A model generated the notes under the pieces. The model was given only the letters and a program-made list of their open reading frames with translations. It searched no databases and was not told the DNA's origin. This document shows, piece after piece, positions 43,973 through 53,949 of a DNA stretch of 64,000 bases; the stretch's first letter is position 1, and each line of letters begins with the position of its first letter. The position numbers were made by a program, and so were the translations under genes. Source of the stretch: Sweltsa coloradensis (taxonomy: Eukaryota > Arthropoda > Insecta > Plecoptera > Chloroperlidae); assembly GCA_024449915.1 (NCBI GenBank), contig JAMZAV010001293.1:62001-126000 (forward strand), read 5' to 3'.

Positions 43973-45128
43973 GAATTTCTGAGGTTTTCGTGGTTATTTG
44001 TATGTGTTACCATCTTTAAATAATTAAATTTACTTTTTTCGGTTTACCACGTAAAATATTCTTTATTTTGTCTGACGTTTCGATTGGATTTCACCAATCA
44101 TTGTCTAAGACTAAAGTTACTCAAATATAAATACAAAATACAAAAACACTTCAAGAGAGAAACTAAAACAAAAACACAAGAATAACATCAAACAAACATA
44201 ATAAACAAGCAATTTTCAAAGAAATTAACAAACAGGAATATTATAACATGTGGAAAGAGCTTAGAAAAACATAGCATGTTATTGATTATGCAAAGTAGTC
44301 TGATGGACCAGAACCTGTAGGATGATTCCTTGCTTGACTTCTTGTCATTGGGCCTTGACTTGTGGAAGGTAACACGGTCTTGTAAGTATTTTGACCAGTA
44401 TGGTTAGTCTGACTTCTTGTTACGGGTCGTAGACTTACAGCAGGTATCATAGTTTCGGGAGCATTTAGCAAAGTTGGAAGAGTCTGCATGAATGTTTTTG
44501 GTTTATGACAAAGGTTTATGATGGACTTCCATGTCTGAGGTAGGCGTTTTCCATCATCCCTTTTGTTCAAACTATGAGGCCTCTTCTCAATTTCTATTGC
44601 TTCCCTTATAATCCTGGAATGAATCCGGTCCGTAGATGCAATTACTCTTGTACCCTCAAAATTAATGACATGTCCCTGATCTGCCACGTGTTGTGCAAGA
44701 GCTGATCTTGGTTCATTCTTTTCTACTGAGAGTAAGTGTTCCTGTCGACGTTGAGAGATTTTTCTTCCAGTCTGCCCCACATACGTTTTTTCACATGATC
44801 CACAGGGAATTTCGTACAAACCATGGTTTTCCAATGGTATGGCATCCTTTGGTGATCTTAAAAATGAACTAACCTTCCTGTGTGGTAGGAAGACAGTTTT
44901 CACCTCATGCCCAGACAAGATCTTGCTAACTCGATCAGTAGTGCCTCTCATGTAGGGCAAAAATGCTACTTTTCGTGGCTTCACAGTTTCATCATCTACA
45001 TTTGCTTGAGTTTTATTGGGTACACGATTTAAATGCATTATTTATGCTTACATTAGAAAACCCATTCCGGAGAAGAGCACCCTTAAGGTTATGCATCTCA
45101 ACATTTATACTATCCTTGTCAGCAATTA
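43973..45128 (-). pseudogene. PLE family D, minus half of inverted pair
   Basis: An open frame of about 245 codons (44,286-45,020) covers the linker (KVAFLPYMRGTTDRVSKIL), the GIY-YIG core (GLYEIPCGSCEKTYVGQTGR), EHLLSVEK, the His region (ALAQHVADQGHVINF) and a basic tail with TRSQT/TRSQA. One extra base near 45,030 breaks the frame before GFSNVSINNAF. The tail carries the hairpin at 44,069-44,112. Confidence 0.88.
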
Positions 45129-45960
45129 CCTACGTAGGCCATATTCAAGAGAACTTGTAGATGACATTTTCAGTATTTGGCCATATTCAAGAGAACTTCT
45201 AGATATATTCCTTGAACATCTGAATAGTATCCACGTCAACATTAAGTTTACTATGGAGATTGAAGAGAACAACAGTCTTGCATTTTTAGATGTACTAGTT
45301 AGTAAACGATCAGATGGATCGTTGGGACACACTGTCTATCGGAAGCCCACACATACTAACCGCTACCTAAACGCACAATCCCATCACTCGCCAGCCCAAA
45401 TTAGATCTGTGGCAAACACCCTGGCGTTTCGATCAAAATCAATTGCTGACAAGGATAGTATAAATGTTGAGATGCATAACCTTAAGGATGCTCTTCTCCG
45501 GAATGGGTTTTCTAATGTAAGCATAAATAATGCATTTAATCGTGTACCCAATAAAACTCAAGCAAATGTAGATGATGAAACTGTGAAGCCACGAAAAGTA
45601 GCATTTTTGCCCTACATGAGAGGCACTACTGATCGAGTTAGCAAGATCTTGTCTGGGCATGAGGTGAAAACTGTCTTCCTACCACACAGGAAGGTTAGTT
45701 CATTTTTAAGATCACCAAAGGATGCCATACCATTGGAAAACCATGGTGTGTACGAAATTCCCTGTGGATCATGTGAAAAAACGTATGTGGGGCAGACTGG
45801 AAGAAAAATCTCTCAACGTCGACAGGAACACTTACTCTCAGTAGAAAAGAATGAACCAAGATCAGCTCTTGCACAACACGTGGCAGATCAGGGACATGTC
45901 ATTAATTTTGAGGGTACAAGAGTAATTGCATCTACGGACCGGATTCATTCAGGATTATAA
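45129..45960 (+). CDS. PLE family D: RT end, linker and GIY-YIG endonuclease
   Basis: The frame is open from the junction to 45,960 (about 275 codons). It starts in the RT palm end (VDDIFSIWPYSRELLD, with a ~50-bp tandem duplication of the PYSREL segment). Next come FLEHLNSIHVNIKFTMEIEE, SLAFLDVLV, LGHTVYRKPTHTNRYLNA, the linker and the full GIY-YIG core GVYEIPCGSCEKTYVGQTGR near 45,745. A one-base loss at about 45,955 ends the frame; the basic tail continues in another frame at 45,996-46,280. It is nearly identical to the minus half over their shared part, suggesting one insertion event. Confidence 0.88.
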
Positions 45961-46555
45961 GGGAAGCAATAGAAATTGAGAAGAGGCCTCATAGTTTGAA
46001 CAAAAGGGATGATGGAAAACGCCTACCTCAGACATGGAAGTCCATCATAAACCTTTGTCATAAACCAAAAACATTCATGCAGACTCTTCCAACTTTGCTA
46101 AATGCTCCCGAAACTATGATACCTGCTGTAAGTCTACGACCCGTAACAAGAAGTCAGACTAACCATACTGGTCAAAATACTTACAAGACCGTGTTACCTT
46201 CCACAAGTCAAGGCCCAATGACAAGAAGTCAAGCAAGGAATCATCCTACAGGTTCTGGTCCATCAGACTACTTTGCATAATCAATAACATGATATGTTTT
46301 TCTAAGCTCTTTCCACATGTTATAATATTCCTGTTTGTTAATTTCTTTGAAAATTGCTTGTTTATTATGTTTGTTTGATGTTATTCTTGTGTTTTTGTTT
46401 TAGTTTCTCTCTTGAAGTGTTTTTGTATTTTGTATTTATATTTGAGTAACTTTAGTCTTAGACAATGATTGGTGAAATCCAATCGAAACGTCAGACAAAA
46501 TAAAGAATATTTTACGTGGTAAACCGAAAAAAGTAAATTTAATTATTTAAAGATG
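45961..46555 (+). pseudogene. PLE family D basic C-terminus and tail
   Basis: Shifted continuation (KRLPQTWKSIINLCHKPK, TRSQTNHTG, TRSQARNHP, stop at 46,280), then the untranslated tail. The hairpin GATTGG/CCAATC followed by GAAACGTCAGAC lies at 46,454-46,500, and the tip at the (TA)n tract. Confidence 0.85.
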
Positions 46556-46557
46556 GT

Positions 46558-46598
<41 letters not shown>

Positions 46599-46599
46599 T

Positions 46600-46791
46600 A
46601 TATGTAGTCTAATAGGCAGTGCAATCTGCTCTACACACGTTATTAACAATGTACAAAACAGACCAAAAATTAGATAGTTTTAAATTGGTGGCCGCATAGC
46701 TCAGTTGGTAAGAGCATAGCCCGGTAAGCTAAGGTCCCGGGTTCAAACCCCCGGGGTAGTCACTTTTTTAATTTCTATCTAAAGTACTAAC

Positions 46792-46800
<9 letters not shown>
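46600..46800 (+). repeat. repeat S1 copy with tRNA-like head at 46,690-46,762
   Basis: Contains GGCCGCA with GTAGTC as acceptor, the same A and B boxes as 429-500, and GGT at the anticodon position. It lies between two long TA tracts that also border PLE copies. Confidence 0.65.

Positions 46801-46852
<52 letters not shown>
46796..46852. repeat. (TA)n microsatellite
   Basis: Pure TA tract with one TGTA interruption, directly before the family B tip. Confidence 0.92.
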
Positions 46853-46854
<2 letters not shown>

Positions 46855-46903
46855 GACATCGTATTTTCGGCTAGTCCGTGTGGTTTTATTATTAGTTCCA
46901 CTA
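46853..46903 (-). mobile_element. PLE family B tip, minus side of inverted pair
   Basis: TGCAGACATCGTATTTTCGG and CCGTGTGGTTTTATTATTAG are the inverse of the tip at 48,990-49,030. The remainder of the minus half is absent. Confidence 0.8.
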
Positions 46904-48255
46904 TCTATCCACTAACTATTCGGCAAGATACATGTCAAATACTCCGCAAAGTTCGTCCACCGAGAAAGAATATCTCACGCCAAGAGATATTAGCTTTGAA
47001 CTCTCTGAGAAATAATGAAGATATCATCGTTCTTCCAGCTGACAAGGGCAACGCTTCTGTTGTGCTAAATACACGAGACTATCAATCCAAGATGCAAACT
47101 CTACTAGACGACTCTGCATACCAACTTAATAGGAGTGACCCTACAACATATCTTGAAAAGAAAACCAAGGCTAAGATTCTTGCCTCTGGTTTTGATCCCG
47201 AGGAAAAGCAATACCTAATACCTAGAGAGAAGTCTTCTCGTTGTCCCAAGATGTACGGACTTCCTAAAATACACAAAGCCGGTGCTCCTCTCAGGCCAAT
47301 TGTTAGTTCTGTAGGTTCTCCAGTACAACTTCTTGCCAAGCACCTCGCTAAGTATCTTCAGCCATACGTAGAAGATGCCAACTCCTATGTACGAAATGCT
47401 GAACATTTCATTGAACTACTAAAAGGTCAACCAGCCAAGTCTGAACATTTGTTGGTGAGTTTTGATGTGGTCTCACTTTTCACAAAAGTGCCTATTTTAG
47501 AGGTTATGGAAATTATTCGCTCAAAAATTAAACCTCCTGGGTACATTACTGATTTGGTAGAGCACTGTCTTTCAAACACGTATTTCAGATATGATGGCAA
47601 CTTGTACAAACAGGTCCAGGGAGCACCTATGGGATCTCCATTGTCTCCAGCTATTGCGAACATATTCATGGATGATTTTGAGGTTAAAGCTCTGAAAAAT
47701 GCTCGTTTAAAACCTAGGTTATGGTTGAGGTATATCGATGATATATGTGCCATATGGACACATGGAGTTGACGAACTTTATATCTTTCTTGATTATCTGA
47801 ATGGGTTAAATGAACATATTAAATTCACAATAGAAATAGAACAAGACAAATGTCTACCATTTTTAGATGTTCTTTTAATCAAGAAAGAGGACGAGACCTT
47901 CGGACATACCGTCTACCGTAAACAAACGCATACAGATCGATATTTAAACGCAGACTCACACCACCACCCAGCACAGCTTGCCACAGTAGTGAACACCCTT
48001 GCTATTAGATCAAAAAGACTGTCTGATGATGAGCACATTGCTGAAGAAATGATTGGGTTACGAAACACCTTACTCTCTAACGGATTTTCCCCCAACACAA
48101 TTGCTCGAGCATTCCATAAAACATCGAGTAAACCTGTTGATCAAGATATTCCAAAAGATGAACCCCGATCAACTGCGTTTCTGCCTTACGTCCAAGGAAC
48201 CACTGATAAAATAAGCCGTTTACTCAAAAAAACAGAATATAAGAACTGTTTTTAG
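46904..48255 (+). CDS. PLE family B reverse transcriptase, nearly complete
   Basis: About 450 open codons from the junction at 46,904 (no native start; the N-terminal part of the family is missing). Residues 1-45 read RQDTCQILRKVRPPRKNIS. Motifs follow in order: LPADKGNASVVL, MYGLPKIHKAGAPLRPIVSS, the first catalytic Asp in VSFDVVSLFTKVP near 47,460, QGAPMGSPLSPAIANIFMDD near 47,615, and the catalytic YIDD near 47,731-47,742. KFTIEIEQ, LPFLDVLLIKK, LGHTVYRK-like and the linker PYVQGTTDKISRLLKK come next. The frame ends prematurely at 48,255 because a homopolymer A run near 48,230 has one base more than the sister copy at 16,095. All RT catalytic residues are present. This is the best-preserved enzyme in the window. 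Confidence 0.93.
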
Positions 48256-48277
48256 CACGGATCGGAAGATTTCATCT

Positions 48278-48772
48278 ATGTTACGTAACGCTAAAGACAC
48301 CATTCCTAACGAGTCCCATGGTATATATGAAATTCCGTGTGGAAGCTGCGAAAAGACTTACGTAGGAAGAACTAACCGTAAAATATCTGTCCGCATCGAC
48401 GAACATAGAGTTGCAGTTAGACGTATGGAAACCACCTCAGCTCTTTTCCAACATGCTTTCGACAAGGAGCACTGGATTAACTTTGATGAAGCTAAAACCT
48501 TAGCCAAAGTGGAACATGAAGTGCCCCGAATAGTAAGAGAGGCGGTGGAGATGGAGAAACGGAAACACAACATGAACACACGGGACGATGCTAAAAGACT
48601 TCCAGCCACATGGAAACATGTTTTGCAAGGCTGTCATATTCAACCAAAAGCTCTCCCTGTGGACATGTTTTTAGGCCGTCCACCTCCGACAACAAGAGTT
48701 GACAAGAGGAAGAAAACTCAACAAGAACCCCCTGAGCCATCTACTCGTACGCTGAGGTCATCTAAAAAGTAA
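48278..48772 (+). CDS. PLE family B GIY-YIG endonuclease, continued in shifted frame
   Basis: 164 codons read MLRNAKDTIPNE, the GIY-YIG core GIYEIPCGSCEKTYVGRTNR, RIDEHRVAVRR, FQHAFDKEHWINF, a KVEHEVPRIVREAVEMEKRK segment and a basic tail ending LRSSKK. Both Cys of the CGSC pair are intact, unlike the copy at 15,764. In the native element it is fused to the RT before it. The separation is one indel. Confidence 0.92.
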   Translation: MLRNAKDTIPNESHGIYEIPCGSCEKTYVGRTNRKISVRIDEHRVAVRRMETTSALFQHAFDKEHWINFDEAKTLAKVEHEVPRIVREAVEMEKRKHNMNTRDDAKRLPATWKHVLQGCHIQPKALPVDMFLGRPPPTTRVDKRKKTQQEPPEPSTRTLRSSKK

Positions 48773-49050
48773 TAGTGTGTTGATGTCTTCACAGTTTTTA
48801 AAATATCTGGATGTTCATAATATGTAGTCATTAGTACCTATGTTTTCTAAGCTTTTTGGTTTTGTCTTTGTATCCAGTTGCAGTGTTTGTTAAGATGTAA
48901 GGTTTTGTTTGTTTTGATATTGTTTTATGTTTTAAATTTCCTTGAAGATGGGCAGGGAGAACTGCCCGAAACGTTGGAACTAATAATAAAACCACACGGA
49001 CTAGCCGAAAATACAATGTCTGCATATTCAATCCGTGAAAGTCTGCAATA
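48773..49050 (+). mobile_element. PLE family B 3' tail with hammerhead-like motif
   Basis: The hairpin TTGAAGAT-GGGCAG-GGAGAA-CTGCCC-GAAACGTTGGAAC at 48,936-48,980 is identical in design to 10,559-10,600. The tip GAAAATACAATGTCTGCATAT is followed by a short unique piece and (TA)n. Confidence 0.8.
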
Positions 49051-49079
49051 TAACATATATATATATATATATTTATATT

Positions 49080-49980
49080 TAGTTTAGATTGGAGAAGGGT
49101 TGACAGGTTGGGAAAGCATAGAGAACATAAAGCCCAGCCTGAAGGGCTGGGGCGACAAAACTTTTCACCTGCTGATGACAACTGTAGCTAATTTAAATTT
49201 GTACCTTAATCCACGACGCGTTTCGTCCTTCTGGGACTCTTCAGGCGGATGGTGGCCACTAAAAATCAGCTAACTACATGCAACCAAAACTCACAACACA
49301 TAACCAAACCTGTGGTAGGGCCACGCAAGAAGTAAATTTCTGCAAGCATGTTGTCATCATCAGCAAGGTTACTTCACACACCATTCATACTGGGGCACAC
49401 AGTCAGCACAGACAGTAAGGGGGCTTCCCTCCCAACTCTGGTGCTCGGGAGACAAGAAATCCATGACTTACCCTTGATTCGAACCAGGACCCTTGGCAAG
49501 GGTGCCCCTCCTGCTGTTGCTGGGCAAGGGTGCCTCTTCATTCATACAAAGAGAAAAGGTTAGAGATAGGAAGGGTGGAAAGTCACAACACAGCACAACC
49601 AGTGAGGGGGCTTCCCTCCTAGACTCTGGTGCTTGGGCGACAAAAGAACCATGTCTTACCCTGGATTTGAACCAAGACCCGTGGCAACGAGAGAGGCTGC
49701 CCTACTAATTGTGACTGGGATTCGAAAACGAAAGGAAACAAGACTACAAATTGCAAGCTCTTGGCTATAGCACAGGTACACGTGCTATATTAGCTCTTGG
49801 CTGCAGATGAAGAGGTTGAAGGAAAAGACGAGTAGGGTCTAACAGGTTCATCACCTGCTAGGCCCCCCCAGCAGGACAAGGAGTCACACTTGTTATGAAC
49901 AAGAAAACACGGACCCACCAGAGGGTGTAGAGTAGGCTCGCCCATCTCGACCCCATAGGTGAAGAAAGATGGAAAGTGAT
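49080..49980 (-). mobile_element. unclassified retroelement-like repeat with hammerhead and tandem tRNA-like units
   Basis: Two ~220-bp tandem units (about 49,395-49,560 and 49,570-49,735) share GTGAGGGGGCTTCCCTCC-like words, ACTCTGGTGCT, GACTTACCCTTGATTCGAACC-like words and GGCAACGAG-like ends. Their inverse contains B-box-like GGTTCGAATC. A hammerhead lies at 49,209-49,252 and a (TAAA)n tail-like tract at 49,985-50,060. No reverse transcriptase is found. Confidence 0.55.
49209..49252 (-). ncRNA. hammerhead ribozyme, near-canonical
   Basis: On the minus strand stem I is ATCCGC paired with GTGGAT. The core is CUGAAGA (fits CUGANGA), stem II GTCC/GGAC with loop CAGAA, then GAAAC, a palindromic ACGCGT in place of a long stem III, and the cleavage triplet GUC. 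All invariant core residues are present. The self-complementary ACGCGT is typical of retroelement hammerheads that act as dimers. This is the strongest ribozyme candidate in the window. Confidence 0.82.
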
Positions 49981-49984
49981 AGGT

Positions 49985-49989
49985 GTATA

Positions 49990-50044
<55 letters not shown>

Positions 50045-50100
50045 AAATAAATAAATAAATAAATTTAAAAAATAAATAAAAATAAAATAAAAAAATAATT
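49985..50100. repeat. (TAAA)n microsatellite
   Basis: About 20 TAAA/AAAT units, degenerating to A-rich sequence near 50,100. Confidence 0.92.
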
Positions 50101-50148
50101 AGAAATCGTTTCGTATCCACTACACCCACATTCGGCCACCTGATTTAC

Positions 50149-50375
50149 CGTCGGCATAGTCTGGAGGCAACATCCTCCTGAATGGTCTCATGGCGACTCC
50201 CCACCTCCAGGGGTGATTGGGATTGTTGCACTCCCCATCCGCGCTGCGAAACGGGCTTTTTGTGCAATAGTCGAGGAATCGTGGTTCGTCGGCACACATC
50301 CTCACTGGCAGGAAGTCAGCTTTAAGCTCGGGACCACGACCAATTGGAGACCAGGTTATGTTCCGCTCTTTCATT
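50149..50375 (-). CDS. animal haem peroxidase, one internal exon
   Basis: On the minus strand a pyrimidine-rich tract ending TTTCTACTCTAG precedes an open 227-base exon that ends CCGACG|GTAAAT, a good donor. The exon starts at codon position 3 and ends after position 1. The 75 codons include PEL...FLPVRMCADEPRFLDYC, FRSADGECNNPNHPWRWG and MRPFRRMLPPDYADG. This matches the start of the peroxidase domain of animal haem peroxidases (D-G-x-C-N-N, x-P-F-R-R-L-L-P-P-x-Y-x-D-G). The family oxidises halides or organic substrates with H2O2, outside the cell or in vesicles. The haem-ligand exons should lie downstream (below 50,149) but that DNA is repeat, and none is seen, so this may be an exon between large introns or an orphan exon. 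No stop or frameshift. Confidence 0.82.
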
Positions 50376-50412
50376 CTAGAGTAGAAACAAGGAGGGTTTG
50401 TAAGTATTAGCA

Positions 50413-50482
50413 TTCTCTTAAATGCAAATGTTCCCGGGTACTCAAAACATGACTCGCTCACTCATCTATCAACGACTTTGCC
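50413..50482. repeat. right end of MITE M1
   Basis: AAATGCAAATGTTCCCGGGTACTC, CTCGCTCACTCATCTATCAACGACTTTG is the M1 right end, as at 29,675-29,725. It lies in the probable intron upstream of the peroxidase exon. Confidence 0.7.
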
Positions 50483-51750
50483 AGGACAAATGTACCCAGG
50501 CTAGATTTTATAATGTTTGTATTGTATTAAAAACTAATTGAACATGTTTTGAAATGCATATAAAGTACTTGGTTAACATACCTAGTACAAAATACGTGTA
50601 AAGATTGCAAGGATTACTCAATATCCCAGCGGAATTTTGGGGAACCTTGAGCGTGTAAGATTCGATACACCTTGGTCACTGCATGCATTCACCGCCTAAC
50701 ACACATGATTGACCGTTGGAACTAAACGTGTTAAGGGTGTGTGTCTACGCAAAAGAAGTGACTTGGATTTGTGCACTTTCTCATTTTTATAGGCCATTAG
50801 ACGCCATTGTGTATGTGATTGAAATATGTCAATCTCTAGATAATTTTAATATCTATTAGCTAGTCACAATGTTATTTTTCTATCTTTAATAGTTTTGTTT
50901 GTAAATTTGATAGAAATCACCAATGTGTATTGTGAAAACAATGGATTTACGACTGTCGTCCCGTCGTTTTAATCCAATTGGACGGATTTTTTTTCCACAG
51001 TTGTATTGAACTTATATGTTGGGTACGGCCAAGTTTCAGCGACTAATTAGTTGAAATGATAAGGCAAAAAAAAATAAAAACCAAAATATGCCGTTTTGCG
51101 GCTTGACTCTAGGGGCTGGCGCGCTCTCGGTCTTACGGATTAGCTAGCAACTACGTAGTCACTGTCGCTGGGTGAGGGACGGTCACGTGATCGGTAGGAA
51201 TGCGGCTAGTCCACTCGACTAGGAGACAAGGCCGCTGAAAGCAAGGGTTACGAACAATACAGTTACCCCATCCCCAAAAGTCCCCAGCGACAACAAGCAG
51301 AATCCTTTCCATTCGTATTCCGCGGACAAAAACTGAAACACCTATGAGTTCGAAGACTTGGCGATTGTTTGTTATCTTCATCAATTATTTTATTCGTGAT
51401 GGAGCCACCTGGATTTCGTCTCTTTTATAAAGTAAAAACATTATCGTAATAATGATGTTGTGGATGGTGATGGTGAGGATGATGGTAATTAGCACAATAC
51501 AAACACATAAATTATCTGCTAATATTGTATTATTCAATCAAAACAAAATGTACCCTACAGTCCCCTACACTGAGAGTTAGTGTATCCGTACGTGTTTGCT
51601 GACAACACAAATGGGTTGTAGCCATGTAACTAATCATAAATCAAGAGGAATATAATATATTATCTTTTGTATGGTAATTGGAACGTAAAAAATACAACAG
51701 TATAAAAAACTTATCAAACTATACCAACTACATGATAATTGATAATATAA
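50483..51750. other. no gene or repeat recognised
   Basis: The 50,520-50,700 part resembles the body of repeat N (TTTGAAATGCATATAA, AAATACGTGTAAAGATTGCAAGG, GGAACCTTGA). The rest looks unique. A 77-residue minus-strand frame at 51,151-51,384 lacks a domain. Confidence 0.45.
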
Positions 51751-51804
51751 GCAAATAGTGATTGAGGTGTCACAACTTTCACAAAATAACGCAGATAAGT
51801 GCTA

Positions 51805-52240
51805 TAATAGGATGGGCGGGCCACATCACCGAATATCCACTGCACACAATACCCACAACAACGAAAAACAGACCAAGACACAAAACCAAATATTTTCGAC
51901 AGAAGTATCCACAGCACAAAATCGCCACAAGACCGAAAAATACAGTAGTGTGGCACAAGCAGGATGGGTAGTACAACAAAACTTTTCAAAAGTGTGACGA
52001 ACGACCTATCTAGATGGGCCATAAGACCGAAACGGGTGACTTTGTTCCGAATACCCCATCACACAATCTCCACAACACCGAAAGCTTTGACCCCGCAATG
52101 CGAATGATTCGGTCTTACGACCCATCCGGACGGGTCACAACACCGAAACATTTCGTGTTACGACCTATCCATATGTGCCACAACACCGAAACATTCGGTC
52201 TTACGACCCACCAGGGGTCACAACACCGAAAACATTGTTC
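51805..52240. repeat. cluster of CACAACACCGAA / TTCGGTCTTACGACC motifs
   Basis: At least ten irregularly spaced copies of (C)CACAACACCGAA, AAGACCGAA, TTCGGTCTTACGACCCATC and CATCACCGAATATCCACTGCACACAAT in both orientations. The related cluster is at 62,090-62,560. Open frames across it are by-products. Confidence 0.75.
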
Positions 52241-52909
52241 CTTTTCAAATAATGTTTTTGAAACGGGTTTGTGTAAAAAACTTGCGTTCGCTAGGCAACC
52301 CTTTAGACACTTGAGAGTTAAAGGGTTGCATCTTACTAGGGGCACGGAGGAAAATGTTAGAGAATAGAGATGGTGATGACAGACTAGCATTGCTGTTAGC
52401 TCGCTTTGTAGACTCATGAAATGCACGCCATTGCAACATCACTACAAAAGTCATTGTTTTTTTTTAAATTTTTTTTTAAAAATTCTAAATAAAAATGTTT
52501 CACTCAGCCATTGGTTTTTGGGATGTTTTGGGAGTTTAAGACAGCAGCCTGTATAAACTTTTAAAACACATCTAGAAAAATCATCAGGGAATTTTGTTCC
52601 TAGGCCTTACTAACTCCAATTTTGTCGGGTTACGAAGAGGGGTAAAAGATTGCTTGAAACACGCTCAAAGTCACTCACAGTTCACTTTTGTTACTTCCTC
52701 CTCCCATAATTTGCCGAATCTAGGTATAGGAAGGCTTTTTTACTCCAAATATGGGCGCGGGTTTACGGACTATATGGACTAATCATTTAAAAAACATTGT
52801 TGCCGTAATTCAAACCAATCAAACGTAAATATTCTCAATTCATTGAGATACAAGTTGAATATAATCTTTGGTTGAACCTTGACTCTTTCCCGCGCAACAC
52901 CGCAAAAGG
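52241..52909. other. no recognisable feature
   Basis: Short open frames on both strands overlap each other and have no domain. Confidence 0.45.
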
Positions 52910-53162
52910 GCATGTGACGTCACGATTAGGTGAACACCTTGTTTATTAAAAAACCCAAATGCCATTCTTGCAATTTGTCTTTATACAAAGTGTTTTTTTG
53001 TTGTTTAATTTGGATTAAGGACGCGTCAACCGTTAGGTCATAATGCACCACTCTAACTTAGGGGGGGGGGTAGGAGGAGCCCATGCTGGTCAGAACCAGC
53101 CACGTGTAAGGGGAGGAAAGGGGTTCTCACGTCGCGGTCGTCATTGTCTTCGTCATCGTTCG

Positions 53163-53198
53163 TGGTGTCATTGTCGTCGTCGTCGTCGTCGTCGTCGA
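53163..53198. repeat. (GTC)n microsatellite inside repeat K
   Basis: About nine GTC units. The other copies of repeat K have shorter runs. Confidence 0.85.
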
Positions 53199-53523
53199 GG
53201 GGTCGTCAAGGGAAGTGGGCAAGGTCCTCGACGACGATTGCCAGAGCTCGCCTCTATTTTCGGGAATTAAAATACTACCCTTCATACTAGCTCATGTTTG
53301 TGAGGTGGACTTTTTCTCTTAAATCGCCTTTTACGATTAGCTGAGCCATGTCTAGCCCAAATTTTCTACCCCGGGTCCAGACGGGGTCTTTACAAAGTCC
53401 TGGAGATTTTATGTACAGGTTATAAAATGGCAAAACCGAATTATATGTATGTTCATAACTTTTTTTTACTTTTCTTTAGTCCTTCACACTATTCATAGAA
53501 GATGTCTAAAACTGTCCCTATAT

Positions 53524-53949
53524 TCACAAAGAAATAACGAAAAATATCGTCTTTGAATTGTCAGTTAAATAACGGGAAAGTGTTGTATCGTTGTAATTAG
53601 GACACTTGCAGTTATTTTGATATAATGTATCAATATAAACCAGCATAATATTATTATGGGGTAGTTGTTCTTTAACTGCTGTATACAAAAAAAAGACGTT
53701 ACATTTGTGAATCTCATTCTCAAGATAAGCAACAACAGAGTTACTTTTTTTTCTAAGACTTCCAAAGTAAGTGCCACAGGAAAAGATTATTGTGTCTAGT
53801 AGTTTCACCCCAAATTTCGGTGATAATGATAGAACAAATATGTGGAGAGTGAAGTGTGTAGTCTGTGAGATTGAAAGTCTGTCGGTAGTTAACAGTTCAA
53901 CTGAAATTTTCCCGAGTGGGTGAAAACGTCGTTCTGTACATTTGGACAC
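53524..53949 (-). CDS. hypothetical 141-codon open frame
   Basis: MSKCTERRFHPLGK start, Cys-containing, with a hydrophobic middle (HFTLHIFVLSLSPKFGVKLL) and a tyrosine/asparagine-rich end (YIDTLYQNNCKCPNYND). It is the longest non-repetitive open frame outside the retroelements. Composition is plausible for protein but no family is recognised, no splice signals are evident, and the region is AT-rich where chance frames occur. It lies between the two inverted copies of repeat K, where an element gene would sit. Confidence 0.25.
   Translation of the reverse strand: MSKCTERRFHPLGKISVELLTTDRLSISQTTHFTLHIFVLSLSPKFGVKLLDTIIFSCGTYFGSLRKKSNSVVAYLENEIHKCNVFFLYTAVKEQLPHNNIMLVYIDTLYQNNCKCPNYNDTTLSRYLTDNSKTIFFVISL

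Noticed and set aside
49893..50129. Isoleucine/leucine/tyrosine-rich membrane-like frame on the minus strand
   Set aside because: A translation of the (TAAA)n microsatellite.
51762..52022. Three overlapping open frames of 69-102 codons
   Set aside because: All arise from the repeated CACAACACCGAA words read in three frames on two strands.
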